A stretch of 64,000 nt of DNA, taken from assembly GCF_016801025.1 (NCBI RefSeq), contig NZ_CP068983.1:1116001-1180000 (forward strand), in the 5' to 3' direction. A model generated the notes under the pieces. It saw only the letters and a list, made by a program, of their open reading frames with translations. It searched no databases and was not told the DNA's origin. The position numbers and the translations under genes were made by a program. The DNA comes from Paradevosia shaoguanensis (lineage in GTDB: Bacteria > Pseudomonadota > Alphaproteobacteria > Rhizobiales > Devosiaceae). Positions within the stretch are counted from its first letter, which is position 1. The number at the start of each line of letters is the position of its first letter. Shown in pieces: positions 49,784 through 59,163 of this stretch.

Positions 49784-52743
49784 TCCTCATCCCCTTCGAG
49801 CAGCGTCCATTCCTCGTTACGGGCGAGATGGTCGTAGGTGCCGCGGTAGCGCAGCGTGACATCGGGGCGGATGCGCGCCGCCATGGGCAGGGTGTCCCTG
49901 AGCAGGAATTCGGTCACGTGCCGTTGCATGCGACGGCTGACCTCATCGGCCGCGCCCATGAGCGAAAAGCCTTCGCCCGGCTTGAACTCGGTCGGGCGGA
50001 AGGCATCGGGACCGAGCGCGATCTTCACATAGGTCAGGGCGCTCGCAGCTACGGGCGGCAGGCCCTCGAAGGCGCCGGCGCCGGCCATTGCCGCTTCGAG
50101 CAGCAATTGCGGCGCATCGAAATTCTTCATGTCGCCGACGGCAGGAATCGAGCCGGTCTTGAAGTCGATGATTTCAAGCTCGCCGTTGTTCAGCATATCG
50201 AGCCGATCGGCGATGCCCACGAGGCGGAAATCATCGAGCTGCGGGAAAACCCATTCGCCCTTGATCTCTGCATTGCGCTTGCGGACATGGATCGACCGGT
50301 CGCGCTCGAACTCAAGGAAGGCCGCGGCCGCGTGCTCGAAGCGGCGCAGCCAAATGTCGCGGCGCTCGGCGATGGCATCGAGCCCGGCAAAGGCCTCGCG
50401 CGCCATGGCATTGAGCTTGCCCAGCGCCTCGGGTCCGTCGAAGTCGTGGCCCTCGATGACGAAGCGGGCGAAGACCTCGTGGATCATCGAGCCGCGTTCG
50501 CGCGCGCCCGGCTCCTCGCCCAGGGGATCGAGCCGGCGCAGCCGCAGCACGTGCTTGGCATAGAGATCGTAGGGTGAGCGGAAGAGGGTTTCGATCTCGG
50601 TGACCGATAGCCGGCGCGGCCGCAGATGCGCGGGCGGCCTGGGCATGGGCCGATCGGCGCCGCGCGCGCCCACCACCGCATCGAGCGAACGGGCGGCTTC
50701 GAGCCAGACGTCGCCACGCGCCCTCAAAACGGACGTTTGCTTGCCGACGAAGGCTTCCAGCCGCTGGAGCAGGCGTGAAGGAAGAGCCGGGCTGGTGCCG
50801 ATGCGGTCGGCATAGGCGACGATCACATCGCGATTGCCCAGCGCCATCTCGAAATCGTGGGACGCCAGACCCTGCTTGCGCTCGGGCGGCTCGAGCCCTG
50901 CCGCCATCCGCATGCCGCGGCTGAGCCAGGGGCCGGGATCGGCCGGCTCCGGCCAGATATCCTCGTTGACGCCCGCCAGGATCAGCAGGTCCGGGCTTTG
51001 CAGGCGCGCTTCGAGCTGACCCCAGATCGAAATGTCGTCGCGGCGCGGCTGGCTGTTGCGGACCTCAAAGCCGGCCATGAGCTTGTAGAGCACCTGTTCG
51101 AGCCCGGTCGCGGGCAGCAGAGGGCCCTCGCCTTCCCGGCCCGCGAGCTCGTTTGCCCAGGCTTCGAGTTCGGAGCGGCCAGGAACAGTGTCGCCGGTCG
51201 CGATCCGGGCGAAAGCTTCGGCGAGCGTGCGAGCGAAGGTCGCCGAGGAGAAACGGTCGCCGGCGAGGAGCGTGCAGAGCGGATCGAGCGCCTGCTGCAG
51301 GGCGTCGAACAGGGGGGCGAGCTTTTCCGCGCCCTCGCGCTCGGCAGCCAGCCGTCGGACGCCGGCCAGGCCCGGAGCAGGTCGCTGACCGCGCAGCAGG
51401 CGGGTTTCGAGATAGTCGGCAAGCCGAGCCACTTCGGCGCGCTCCATGCCGAGCACGACGGAGCGATTGCGTAGCAGAGCCACGAGGTCGACCGGGGCGA
51501 AGGCATTGCCCGCAAGGCTCAGGATCTGGCGCACCAGGCGTCCTGCGGGTGCGTGGAAGAGCGGGGAGCCGGCGGCGTCGTCCACTTCGAGATCGAAGCG
51601 GAGCAATTCGGCGGCGATGCGGCGCGCAAGGTTGCGGTCGGGCGAGACGATGCCGATGGTCTTGCCGTGCATCAGACCGTCGCGGGCTGCGAGCGCAATG
51701 GCACGCGCCTCCTCGTCGGCCGTGCGGGCGCCGAGGATGGTGATGCCGTCGGTTGCCTCGGCGAGCTGCGGGGCCAGTGCCGCGCGCGCCTGCGCCCAAC
51801 GCGCGGTGCCCTCGGGTAGCGCGAGCGCCTGGCGGATCACGGCGACGCGTGGGCCGGGCGCCCCCAGTTCCACGACGGCATCAGGTGGCACACCAAGGCG
51901 GCGCAGCAATTGCGCGAGACCATATTGGGGATGGCCGTGCGGCGATTCCTCGGGCTTGAGGAGCCGCGGGTAGTCTAGGTCAGGGTCAAGACCGGGGAGG
52001 ACCAGCGCGCCACGCGGAAGACGGCTGAGTGCGCCGAGGAGATTTGCAGTCGCGGGGATGGAGCCGGTGGAGCCGGCGGCGATCACCGGGCGATCCCCGA
52101 AGACGAGGGGGGCTGTTTCCGCCTGCCGCCTGAGACGCTCGTTGCGCAGGGCGCTGCCATCGGCCTTACCGCGCTCGGCGAGGATTGCCGGCCAGGCGAC
52201 GAGCGCCAGGTTGAGGAATTCGAGGACGTTCTGCCAATTGGCCGCAAGGTTTTCCGGCGCGATTGCCGCGAGTGCAGCGGCTGAGACCTGTTCGGTGTTG
52301 AGGTCGTCCACGACCTGGGCGAGGCTATCGGCCAGCGCCAGCACCTCGGCGGCGCTCGGTGGCGTCGAGAGTGCCTGCGCGCCGGCAGACGTCCTTGCCC
52401 AGCCATCGATGAGCCTAGCGAGCACCAGCCGCCGCTCAAGCCGGGAAACGCCCGGCAGCAGAGGCTCGGCCTCGATGGGCGGCAGGAAGGGTTCTTCGTC
52501 AGGCGCTTCGCCGCCAAAGGTGCGGATATCGGGCATGAGCACGTGCCCGCGCTCGGAGAATGCCCGCGCCAAAGCCAGTTGCGCCCTGCGCGTGGGCAGA
52601 ACCACGGTGATGTCGGAGAGCCAGAACGGGTTTTCGTCGCCACGAGGCCAGTCGCCCAGCAGCGTGCCGTCGAGGATGCGATCAGCCAGCGTGGGGAGGA
52701 ACGGCGCGTCGGGCGCTATGGAATAGACTTTCGGGCGGCTCAT
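49780..52743 (-). CDS. addB: double-strand break repair protein AddB
   Basis: 987 residues, the alphaproteobacterial AddB length. The N-terminus ITVVLPTRRAQLALARAF replaces a canonical Walker A, as is usual for AddB in this class, and the C-terminal nuclease domain shows LEIIDFKTGSIP. SYREI-type motifs such as LFRSPYDLYAKHVLRLR precede it. It overlaps addA downstream and the murU-like gene upstream, each as ATGA. Confidence 0.92.
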   Translation of the reverse strand: MSRPKVYSIAPDAPFLPTLADRILDGTLLGDWPRGDENPFWLSDITVVLPTRRAQLALARAFSERGHVLMPDIRTFGGEAPDEEPFLPPIEAEPLLPGVSRLERRLVLARLIDGWARTSAGAQALSTPPSAAEVLALADSLAQVVDDLNTEQVSAAALAAIAPENLAANWQNVLEFLNLALVAWPAILAERGKADGSALRNERLRRQAETAPLVFGDRPVIAAGSTGSIPATANLLGALSRLPRGALVLPGLDPDLDYPRLLKPEESPHGHPQYGLAQLLRRLGVPPDAVVELGAPGPRVAVIRQALALPEGTARWAQARAALAPQLAEATDGITILGARTADEEARAIALAARDGLMHGKTIGIVSPDRNLARRIAAELLRFDLEVDDAAGSPLFHAPAGRLVRQILSLAGNAFAPVDLVALLRNRSVVLGMERAEVARLADYLETRLLRGQRPAPGLAGVRRLAAEREGAEKLAPLFDALQQALDPLCTLLAGDRFSSATFARTLAEAFARIATGDTVPGRSELEAWANELAGREGEGPLLPATGLEQVLYKLMAGFEVRNSQPRRDDISIWGQLEARLQSPDLLILAGVNEDIWPEPADPGPWLSRGMRMAAGLEPPERKQGLASHDFEMALGNRDVIVAYADRIGTSPALPSRLLQRLEAFVGKQTSVLRARGDVWLEAARSLDAVVGARGADRPMPRPPAHLRPRRLSVTEIETLFRSPYDLYAKHVLRLRRLDPLGEEPGARERGSMIHEVFARFVIEGHDFDGPEALGKLNAMAREAFAGLDAIAERRDIWLRRFEHAAAAFLEFERDRSIHVRKRNAEIKGEWVFPQLDDFRLVGIADRLDMLNNGELEIIDFKTGSIPAVGDMKNFDAPQLLLEAAMAGAGAFEGLPPVAASALTYVKIALGPDAFRPTEFKPGEGFSLMGAADEVSRRMQRHVTEFLLRDTLPMAARIRPDVTLRYRGTYDHLARNEEWTLLEGDEE

Positions 52744-53435
52744 GCCGTTCCCAGCAAATGATCGGCTTCGTGGAGCGCCGCCGGGTCGCCGACGTGATAC
52801 CAGGGAGAATCCAGGACAATTCCGTAGAGGCGGTTGTGCTCAAGCGCCCTGTCGAAGAGCATGGTTAGGGAGAACGGACCTTCGGGGGTGATCTCGAACG
52901 CCTTGCGGGCGATGACCGCCACGCCGCCATAGATGACGGGCTGGCCGCGATCGAGCGTTACATGCGCGTCGGGCGCGAGGCAGAAATCGTGGCTGCGGTG
53001 GAAGCCGTGCGCACGATGCGGCTGGATGCAGAGCAGCACCATATCGGGGCGCTTTTCGGCGAAGAGATCGAGCATGCGGCCGATGGGCGCGTCGGCGCCT
53101 TGCGGCCAGAAGGCATCGGTGTTCATCACCAGGATGGGATCGCTTTCCAGCAATCCCAAAGCGAGCTTCACCCCGCCGCCGGTATTGAGCAGTTCCGGCT
53201 CGACCGAAACGGCGATGCCCCGCTCACGGGCGGCTTCCTGCATCTGCGCGGAAAGGTGGTGAGCGTTGAGCACGAACCGGTCGAGATCCTCATCGCGCGC
53301 ATTGGCGAGGACGCGATCGAGCAGCGCCGTTCCGGCGACCTTGAGCAACGGCTTGGGCGTAGTCTCGGTGAGCGGCAGCATGCGCTTGCCGTAGCCGGCG
53401 GCAAGCAGCATCACGTCGGGCTTGAGTCGGGTCAT
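52740..53435 (-). CDS. murU: nucleotidyltransferase, N-acetylmuramate-1-phosphate uridylyltransferase-like (MurU)
   Basis: 231 residues. Sugar-nucleotidyltransferase signature MLLAAGYGKRMLPLTETTPK followed by PLLKVAGTALLD, metal-binding VMNTDAFW and a late YHVGDP. In cell-wall recycling MurU makes UDP-MurNAc from the product of the kinase AmgK. In many relatives the AmgK-type phosphotransferase gene lies between murU and tsaE or is fused to tsaE; here only 46 bases separate them and no phosphotransferase is present. Confidence 0.83.
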   Translation of the reverse strand: MTRLKPDVMLLAAGYGKRMLPLTETTPKPLLKVAGTALLDRVLANARDEDLDRFVLNAHHLSAQMQEAARERGIAVSVEPELLNTGGGVKLALGLLESDPILVMNTDAFWPQGADAPIGRMLDLFAEKRPDMVLLCIQPHRAHGFHRSHDFCLAPDAHVTLDRGQPVIYGGVAVIARKAFEITPEGPFSLTMLFDRALEHNRLYGIVLDSPWYHVGDPAALHEADHLLGTA

Positions 53436-53481
53436 GAGGCGATTTGATAGCGGCGGCGGCGGGAAGTCCAGCGGGTCGGCG

Positions 53482-53922
53482 TCAGCCGAACGAAAAGGGT
53501 CGGCCGTCGCGAAAAACGATCTCCGCCTGCCGTCCCTGTCCGCCTTGCGGCACCGACAACGTCACCCGCAAACCGGCCTCGGCTTCGAGGTCCGGAGCCC
53601 GTTCGGCCCATTCCACGAGGACGATGGCCCTGGGGTTATCAAAGAGGCCGAGTTCACCCACCTCGCTGGCATCGGCCAGGCGATAGAGATCGGCGTGCAG
53701 CACCGAAATGCCTTGTCCTTCATATGGCTGTACCAGTGCGAAGCTGGGGGACGGCACATCCATGCGCTCGTCGCCCATCAGCGTACGGATGATGGCGCGG
53801 GCAAGAGCCGTCTTGCCGGCGCCGAGATCGCCTTCGAGCACGACGAGCTCGCCCGGACGCAGGGCGTCTGCAAGCGCGGCGCCTAGTCTCGCGGTCGCGG
53901 CATCGTCAGCGAGGAAGGGCAT
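53482..53922 (-). CDS. tsaE: tRNA threonylcarbamoyladenosine biosynthesis ATPase TsaE
   Basis: 146 residues. The P-loop is VLEGDLGAGKTALARAII, followed by VPSPSFALVQPYEG, HADLYRLADASEV and IVLVEWAERAPD, in the order expected of TsaE. It supports t6A37 modification of tRNA. It is a stand-alone protein here, while many Rhizobiales carry a TsaE-phosphotransferase fusion at this locus. It ends three bases before the start side of divL's stop. Confidence 0.92.
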   Translation of the reverse strand: MPFLADDAATARLGAALADALRPGELVVLEGDLGAGKTALARAIIRTLMGDERMDVPSPSFALVQPYEGQGISVLHADLYRLADASEVGELGLFDNPRAIVLVEWAERAPDLEAEAGLRVTLSVPQGGQGRQAEIVFRDGRPFSFG

Positions 53923-53925
53923 GGG

Positions 53926-56388
53926 TTACTCGGCCGCGCCGGCCAGCGGCACGGCACGCGGCAGGTTGACCACGACGCGATTGCCGCGCGGTTCGCGCTT
54001 TTCCATCGAAATGGTACCGCCATGGAGACTGACAAAGGTCCGCACGATGGCAAGGCCCAGTCCCGCGCCGCGCTGCCGGCCAGAAGTCTGGACCGGATCG
54101 AGCATGGCGGCCCTGGTCTCGTCGGTCATCGGCGCACCGTCGTCCTCGACGATGAACAGCACACGCTCGCCACGCTCCTCGACGGAAAGGCGGATTTCTC
54201 CGCCCGGCTCGGAGAAGCGGGCCGCGTTCGACAGCAGGTTATAGAGCACCTGGACCAGGCGCGTGGAATCGGCCTGGATCGGCGCAATGCCGGTGGGCAC
54301 GTCGACCACGATATCGAGCGGGCGCTCGCCGCCGATATCGGGGAAAGTTGCTGCGAGGCCCGCGCGCGCTTTTTCGACCACCGCGGGGATATCCACCGCC
54401 GCCGGGCGCAGCTCGGCAATGCCGGCATCGACCGTGGCGAGGTCGAGGATGTTGTCGATGAGAACGCCCAGCGTCACGCTCGAAGCGCGGATGTAGTCGG
54501 TATAGGCGCGCTGCTTGTCATTGAGCGGCCCCATGTCCTCGGACGAGAGCAGGTCGGCAAAGCCGATAATGTTGGTGAGCGGGGAGCGCAGCTCGTAGGA
54601 GACGTTCTGGACGAACGCATCCTTGAGCCGGTCGGCCGTTACCAGCGCGTCGTTGCGCTCCTTGAGCACGCGGCTGTAGTTGGCACTGTCGGTGACGTCC
54701 ATGAAGGTCATCATGGTCTGGCCGTCCGGCAGGCGCGTTACCGCGTAGTCGACCAGGCACCCGTCGGCACGGGCAATGCGCCCGGTGGTATCTGCCCGCA
54801 TCGGGTTGAGATCGATGATGCGGCGCTTGAGATCGCGCCAGATGACCGCCCCATCTTCCGGCATCACTTCGCCGCAGGCTTCGGCGATCTGGTCGATATG
54901 CGGGTTGGCGCCCAACTGGTTCATCGGCAGCTTCCAGAGCTTGGAAAGCTGTGGGTTGGAGAGCGTCAGGCGCCCATTGGTGCCGAACACAGCCACGCTC
55001 TCGGAGAGAGCATTGAGCGTTTCGCGCTGAACGTTGGACAGCGACTTGTTGCGGCTTTCGAGTTCGAGCCGGGCCGTGATGTCCTCGAAGACATAGATGA
55101 CCCCACCTTTCGGGCCGGCCGGAGCGGCGATGACATGGATCGTGCGCCCGTCCGGCAAGTGCCAGGGCTCGCGCTCGGTCGGCTCGGTGAGCTGGTAGGA
55201 GGTGAGGTGCTTGGCCCGCCACTTGTGATAGTCGGGCTCGTTGGGGAGCATCCCCTCGGTGCGGAGACGATCGAGGATCGACCGTTCGTCCATGCCCAGC
55301 CGCAGCCATTTCGGGTTGAGATTGAAGAGCTCCGCATAGGCGCCGTTGAACTGCACGAGTTCGCGCGCTGCGTTGAAGATAGCAATGGGCGTGGAGAGCA
55401 CTTCCATCACCGCGCTCAACTGGCTGACGCCCGGCTCGAAATCGGCATCGACCGGTGTTGCCACCTGCTTGAGCGGCTCGAAATAGCCGGCGCGGCCGCC
55501 ATTGAGCGGGAATTCGACGAGTTCGTAAGCGCCACCCGCCGTGGGGAACGAAACGGTGCGCGATTGCGGCTTGTCGCCAAGCGCTACGCTATCGGCGAGC
55601 TCGGGTATGTCGCCGGTCGGCGCAAAGCGACCCAGCGTCTTGGCGAGGTCGAGATAGGCCGGGTTGGCGTAGGTCAGCTTGTTCTGCCCATCGCGCACGA
55701 AGGCCGGGCATGGCAGCAGCGAGAGGATGGCGCGAGCGCTGACGGGATCGGCGAGCACCGTGCGATCTTCGAGTAGCGCTGCGGTCTGGCGTTGCAGGAG
55801 CGAGGGGCGCAGACGAACCGCGACCGCGCCACCGAGCACCCAGCCGGTAGCCCGCAATTGCCGGCCGTCGCTGGAGGTGACGCCCAGGTCGAAGCCCTGC
55901 CCCTCGACCCGCAGCGCCTCGAGCGCCTTGGCGAGCGTGGCGGCCTCTTCGGGCGCCAGCCAGGAATGGAGATTGAGCACGGTATCGGCCCGGCGGCCGG
56001 GTGGCAGGACGGCAGCGGCCTGTCCCAGGAATTTCGGCTCGGTAGCGCCATCGCTCCAGAGTACGGTCAGCTCGCGCGTGCCTGCGAGGAGCGCCTCATA
56101 TTCGTCGACCAGGGCGCGCAGGCCCGAAATCTGGTCGGAGGTGAGGTCGCGGTTGGCCTTGTTTTCACGGATGACGTTGCGCAGGGCGGCCATGGCGATG
56201 AGGGCAAAGGCGCCTGCGCCGATGGCGATAGCCACGGGCAGTGCACCCACGACCATGCCGGCGCTATAGGGCGTGCCGATCTGTGCCAAGGCAGGCGTAG
56301 CGGCGCAGATCGCAATAGGGGCGGTGGCGGTGAGCCACAGAGCTCGCTTCACGAATCCCCGACGTTTCCGGAAATATTCCGGCACCAT
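53926..56388 (-). CDS. divL: DivL-like PAS sensor pseudo-histidine kinase (Tyr at the phospho-acceptor site)
   Basis: 820 residues. There are two N-terminal hydrophobic segments (about 17-36 and 43-68), several PAS-like regions (about 220-590) and a C-terminal kinase. The H-box reads NVSYELRSPLTNIIGFADLL, with Tyr598 (codon TAC, 54597-54595) in place of the phospho-accepting His. This is the hallmark of DivL, the cell-polarity protein that modulates CckA in Caulobacter and relatives. The ATPase part keeps the N-box (VLYNLLSNAARF) and GAGLGLAIV, while the G1 box EDDGAPM is degenerate. The position next to tsaE agrees with divL. Confidence 0.88.
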   Translation of the reverse strand: MVPEYFRKRRGFVKRALWLTATAPIAICAATPALAQIGTPYSAGMVVGALPVAIAIGAGAFALIAMAALRNVIRENKANRDLTSDQISGLRALVDEYEALLAGTRELTVLWSDGATEPKFLGQAAAVLPPGRRADTVLNLHSWLAPEEAATLAKALEALRVEGQGFDLGVTSSDGRQLRATGWVLGGAVAVRLRPSLLQRQTAALLEDRTVLADPVSARAILSLLPCPAFVRDGQNKLTYANPAYLDLAKTLGRFAPTGDIPELADSVALGDKPQSRTVSFPTAGGAYELVEFPLNGGRAGYFEPLKQVATPVDADFEPGVSQLSAVMEVLSTPIAIFNAARELVQFNGAYAELFNLNPKWLRLGMDERSILDRLRTEGMLPNEPDYHKWRAKHLTSYQLTEPTEREPWHLPDGRTIHVIAAPAGPKGGVIYVFEDITARLELESRNKSLSNVQRETLNALSESVAVFGTNGRLTLSNPQLSKLWKLPMNQLGANPHIDQIAEACGEVMPEDGAVIWRDLKRRIIDLNPMRADTTGRIARADGCLVDYAVTRLPDGQTMMTFMDVTDSANYSRVLKERNDALVTADRLKDAFVQNVSYELRSPLTNIIGFADLLSSEDMGPLNDKQRAYTDYIRASSVTLGVLIDNILDLATVDAGIAELRPAAVDIPAVVEKARAGLAATFPDIGGERPLDIVVDVPTGIAPIQADSTRLVQVLYNLLSNAARFSEPGGEIRLSVEERGERVLFIVEDDGAPMTDETRAAMLDPVQTSGRQRGAGLGLAIVRTFVSLHGGTISMEKREPRGNRVVVNLPRAVPLAGAAE

Positions 56389-56599
56389 GCCCTACCTCTT
56401 CAAAGAACGCTTGCCGATCGCTTCCACGGCCGCAACAACCGGGAAGAACGCCCGCTACTTGCCACGCACGGGAAGTGCGCGCCGTTGGTCCTGACCCATG
56501 ACCACCGAATCACCCCACCATACCGGGCAGGGGAATCGGGAAAAAGAGTCTTTGGTGCACAGGCTTTGCGAAACGGGGCTTGCCAAGGGTGCGAAGCAG

Positions 56600-57004
56600 T
56601 CAGAGCCGGGCAAGGGTCAGCGGATCGAAGCGCCCATTGCAGAAGGCGTTGATGGCGGTTTCAAAGACCGGCCGGTCGGGGGCGGCGACGGCAAAAAGCG
56701 TCATCGATGAACAAAATTTGAGGGCGTCGATTTCCCCGAAAATGTCCTCGGCGCGCAGCCCCAGATGCATGTTGACGAGATTGGTGCACTCGATGAGGCG
56801 CGGCCCGAGCACCGGGTGTGACAGATAGTCATTGGCCTGGTCGAGCGAGGCCAGCCCGAACTTGGTCGCCATGACCGAAGTCCCGAGCCCCGCCAGCTGC
56901 GGGAAGATGAACCACATCCAATGCGTACGCTTACGCCCGGCCCGTAGCTCAGACCGGACCGTTTCATAGACGGGTTCCTGCGCAACGACGAAATGCTCGA
57001 GCAT
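56600..57004 (-). CDS. DUF1810 domain-containing protein
   Basis: 134 residues from ATG 57004 (AGGA eleven bases upstream); ATG 57043 is an alternative, and the frame further up to 57226 is unlikely. The family pattern is clear: HFVVAQEPVYETVRSELRAG, RKRTHWMWFIFPQLAGLG, YLSHPVLGPRLIECT and FDPLTLARL-type ending. Members (calpastatin-like fold name aside) have no established function in bacteria. It lies alone between divL and uup on the same strand. Confidence 0.85.
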   Translation of the reverse strand: MLEHFVVAQEPVYETVRSELRAGRKRTHWMWFIFPQLAGLGTSVMATKFGLASLDQANDYLSHPVLGPRLIECTNLVNMHLGLRAEDIFGEIDALKFCSSMTLFAVAAPDRPVFETAINAFCNGRFDPLTLARL

Positions 57005-57183
57005 GCTGCCGGCTATCCTGTTGGCACTGCTGGCAGAGTGCATGATCGGGAGAGGATTGTCACCGGGGGTGGGGAAGGATGGCGGGGCATCCCGGAGCAA
57101 TAGGCCCCGGGTCTTCGCCCGGGGGGAGTGCAGTGGTGGGGGAGGGTTGTGATTGATAGAGGCTCGACGTGCCTCTTTACGCG

Positions 57184-58992
57184 CTACCCTTCCAATTCTT
57201 CCCGCAAAATCTCCAGCTCCAGCCACTGCTCTTCAGCCGCGGCTCGTGCCGTCTCCGCCTTGGTCAGCGCCTGGCTTTTCTTCTCGAATTCCTGGGGCGA
57301 CTTTGAATAGAGCGCAGGATCGGCCAATGCCTGCTGGAGGGTGGCAATCTCGTTTTCGAGTTTCTTGATTTCACCCGGCAGGGTTTCGAGTGCGTGCTTT
57401 TCCTTGAAGGACAGTTTTCGCTTAGCCTGGGGAGTAGCTGCCGGCGCGGCCTCCGTCTTGGGTTTGGCAGCGACCGGCTTGGCTTCGGGCTTGCGCACGC
57501 CATAGCCGCGCTGGGCCACCATATCCGAATAGCCACCGGCATATTCGTTCCAGATGCCGTTTCCTTCGGCGACCAGCACGGAGGTCGCAACGCGATCGAG
57601 GAAGTCGCGGTCGTGACTGACCACGATCACTGTGCCGGGATAGTCGGCCAGCAATTCCTGCAGCAGGTCGAGTGTTTCGAGGTCGAGGTCGTTGGTGGGT
57701 TCGTCGAGCACCAGAACGTTCGAGGGCAGCGCGAGCGCCCGGGCCAGCGTCAGCCGGCCGCGTTCGCCGCCTGAAAGCTTGGAGACCGCCGTACGCGCCT
57801 GTTCGGGCGTGAAGAGAAAATCCTTCATGTAGCCCATGACATGCTTGGGCTGGCCATTGATCTGGAGCGTGTCAGAACCGCCCTGGGTCAGCGCTTCGCG
57901 TAGCGTCGTTTCAGGCGCCAGGCCCTTGCGGCCCTGGTCGAGCGTGGCGAGTTCAAGGCTCGAGCCCAGCCGGATACGGCCGGAATCGGGTGCGATCTCG
58001 CCGGTCATGAGCTTGATGAGCGTGGTCTTGCCCGCTCCGTTCGGCCCGACGATCCCCAGCCGGTCGCCGCGGATGACGCGGGTGGTAAGGTCCTTTACGA
58101 TTGGCCGACCGCCATAGCTCTTGGAGATGTCCTCGGCATCCACCACCAGGGCTCCTGAGGTCGCGCCTTCCGAGACCGTCATCTTCACTTCGCCGATGGC
58201 GCGGCGGGCATCCTTGCGCTCCTGGCGCAGGTTGAAGAGGTTTTCGAGCCGTCGCACATTGCGCTTGCGGCGCGCCGTGACGCCGTAGGTCAGCCAATGC
58301 TCCTCGCGCACGATCTGGCGATCGAGCTTGTGGCGAGCCTGTTCCTCTTCCTCCAGCACGCTGTCGCGCCAGGCCTCAAAGCCTGAAAAACCCTGGTTGA
58401 GGCGGCGCGTGACGCCGCGGTCGAGCCAGACGGTAGCCTTGGTAAGATCGGCGAGGAACCGGCGGTCGTGGCTGATGAGCACGATGGCCGAACGGAGCGA
58501 GGCGATTTCCTCTTCCAGCCATTCGATGGCCGGCAGGTCGAGATGGTTGGTAGGTTCGTCCAGCAGTAGGATATCGGGCTCGGGCGCCAAGACGCGCGCC
58601 AACGCCGCGCGGCGGGCTTCGCCGCCGGAGAGGTTCTTCGGCTCTTCCTTGCCGGTGAGGCCGAGCTGTTCGAGCAGGTATTGCGCGCGATAGTGATCGT
58701 CGCCTTCCGTCAGGCCCGCTTCGACATAAGCGAGGGTGGAAGCGAAGGCGGAAAGGTCCGGCTCCTGCGGCAGGTAGCGGACGGTGACACCCGGCTGCAC
58801 GAAGCGCACGCCGCCATCGGCCTCGATCTCGCCGGCGGCGATCTTGAGCAGGGTGGATTTGCCCGAGCCGTTGCGGCCGACCAGTGCGATCTTGTCGCCC
58901 GGCGTCACCGAAAGCTCGGCACCATCGAGCAGCAGGGTCGAGCCCAGCGTGAGTTTGATATCCTGAAGCGCAAGGATCGGCGCGGCAGCCAT
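57184..58992 (-). CDS. uup: ABC-F family ATPase Uup
   Basis: 602 residues from ATG 58992 (AAGGGA eight bases upstream); the frame extends to 59481 but that part overlaps the divergent P-type ATPase gene. Two ATP-binding cassettes: GRNGSGKSTLLK with LSGGEARRAALAR, and GPNGAGKTTLIK with LSGGERGRLTLAR. A linker rich in Arg/Lys separates them. The C-terminal coiled coil (LPGEIKKLENEIATLQQAL and following, about 530-602) distinguishes Uup from other ABC-F proteins. There are no membrane segments; Uup acts on ribosomes and branched DNA. Confidence 0.88.
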   Translation of the reverse strand: MAAAPILALQDIKLTLGSTLLLDGAELSVTPGDKIALVGRNGSGKSTLLKIAAGEIEADGGVRFVQPGVTVRYLPQEPDLSAFASTLAYVEAGLTEGDDHYRAQYLLEQLGLTGKEEPKNLSGGEARRAALARVLAPEPDILLLDEPTNHLDLPAIEWLEEEIASLRSAIVLISHDRRFLADLTKATVWLDRGVTRRLNQGFSGFEAWRDSVLEEEEQARHKLDRQIVREEHWLTYGVTARRKRNVRRLENLFNLRQERKDARRAIGEVKMTVSEGATSGALVVDAEDISKSYGGRPIVKDLTTRVIRGDRLGIVGPNGAGKTTLIKLMTGEIAPDSGRIRLGSSLELATLDQGRKGLAPETTLREALTQGGSDTLQINGQPKHVMGYMKDFLFTPEQARTAVSKLSGGERGRLTLARALALPSNVLVLDEPTNDLDLETLDLLQELLADYPGTVIVVSHDRDFLDRVATSVLVAEGNGIWNEYAGGYSDMVAQRGYGVRKPEAKPVAAKPKTEAAPAATPQAKRKLSFKEKHALETLPGEIKKLENEIATLQQALADPALYSKSPQEFEKKSQALTKAETARAAAEEQWLELEILREELEG

Positions 58993-59099
58993 AAGCGAAT
59001 TCCCTTGAAGTCGGGCTGCATAAAACATGTGGGACGCCCGAGGGCAATGGGCGTGACCGGCCTTCTGCCATGCGTCGGCGAGTCCCCCGAAAAAACCTC

Positions 59100-59130
59100 T
59101 TGAACCTCTAGTGGCTGGAGGTTGTAGGCC
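59100..59130 (+). promoter_or_regulatory. MerR-type promoter with CadR/ZntR-like operator
   Basis: AACCTC (59103-59108) and GAGGTT (59118-59123) form a perfect 6-bp dyad with a 9-base spacer. It overlaps a -35 TTGAAC (59100-59105), and a weak -10 (TAGGCC) follows after 19 bp. The long spacer and the core CTAGTGGCT resemble CadR/PbrR/ZntR operators. It lies 40 bases before the P-type ATPase start. Confidence 0.7.
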
Positions 59131-59163
59131 AGACTCGACGAGATGGACTTGCCGGAGGCCGCC

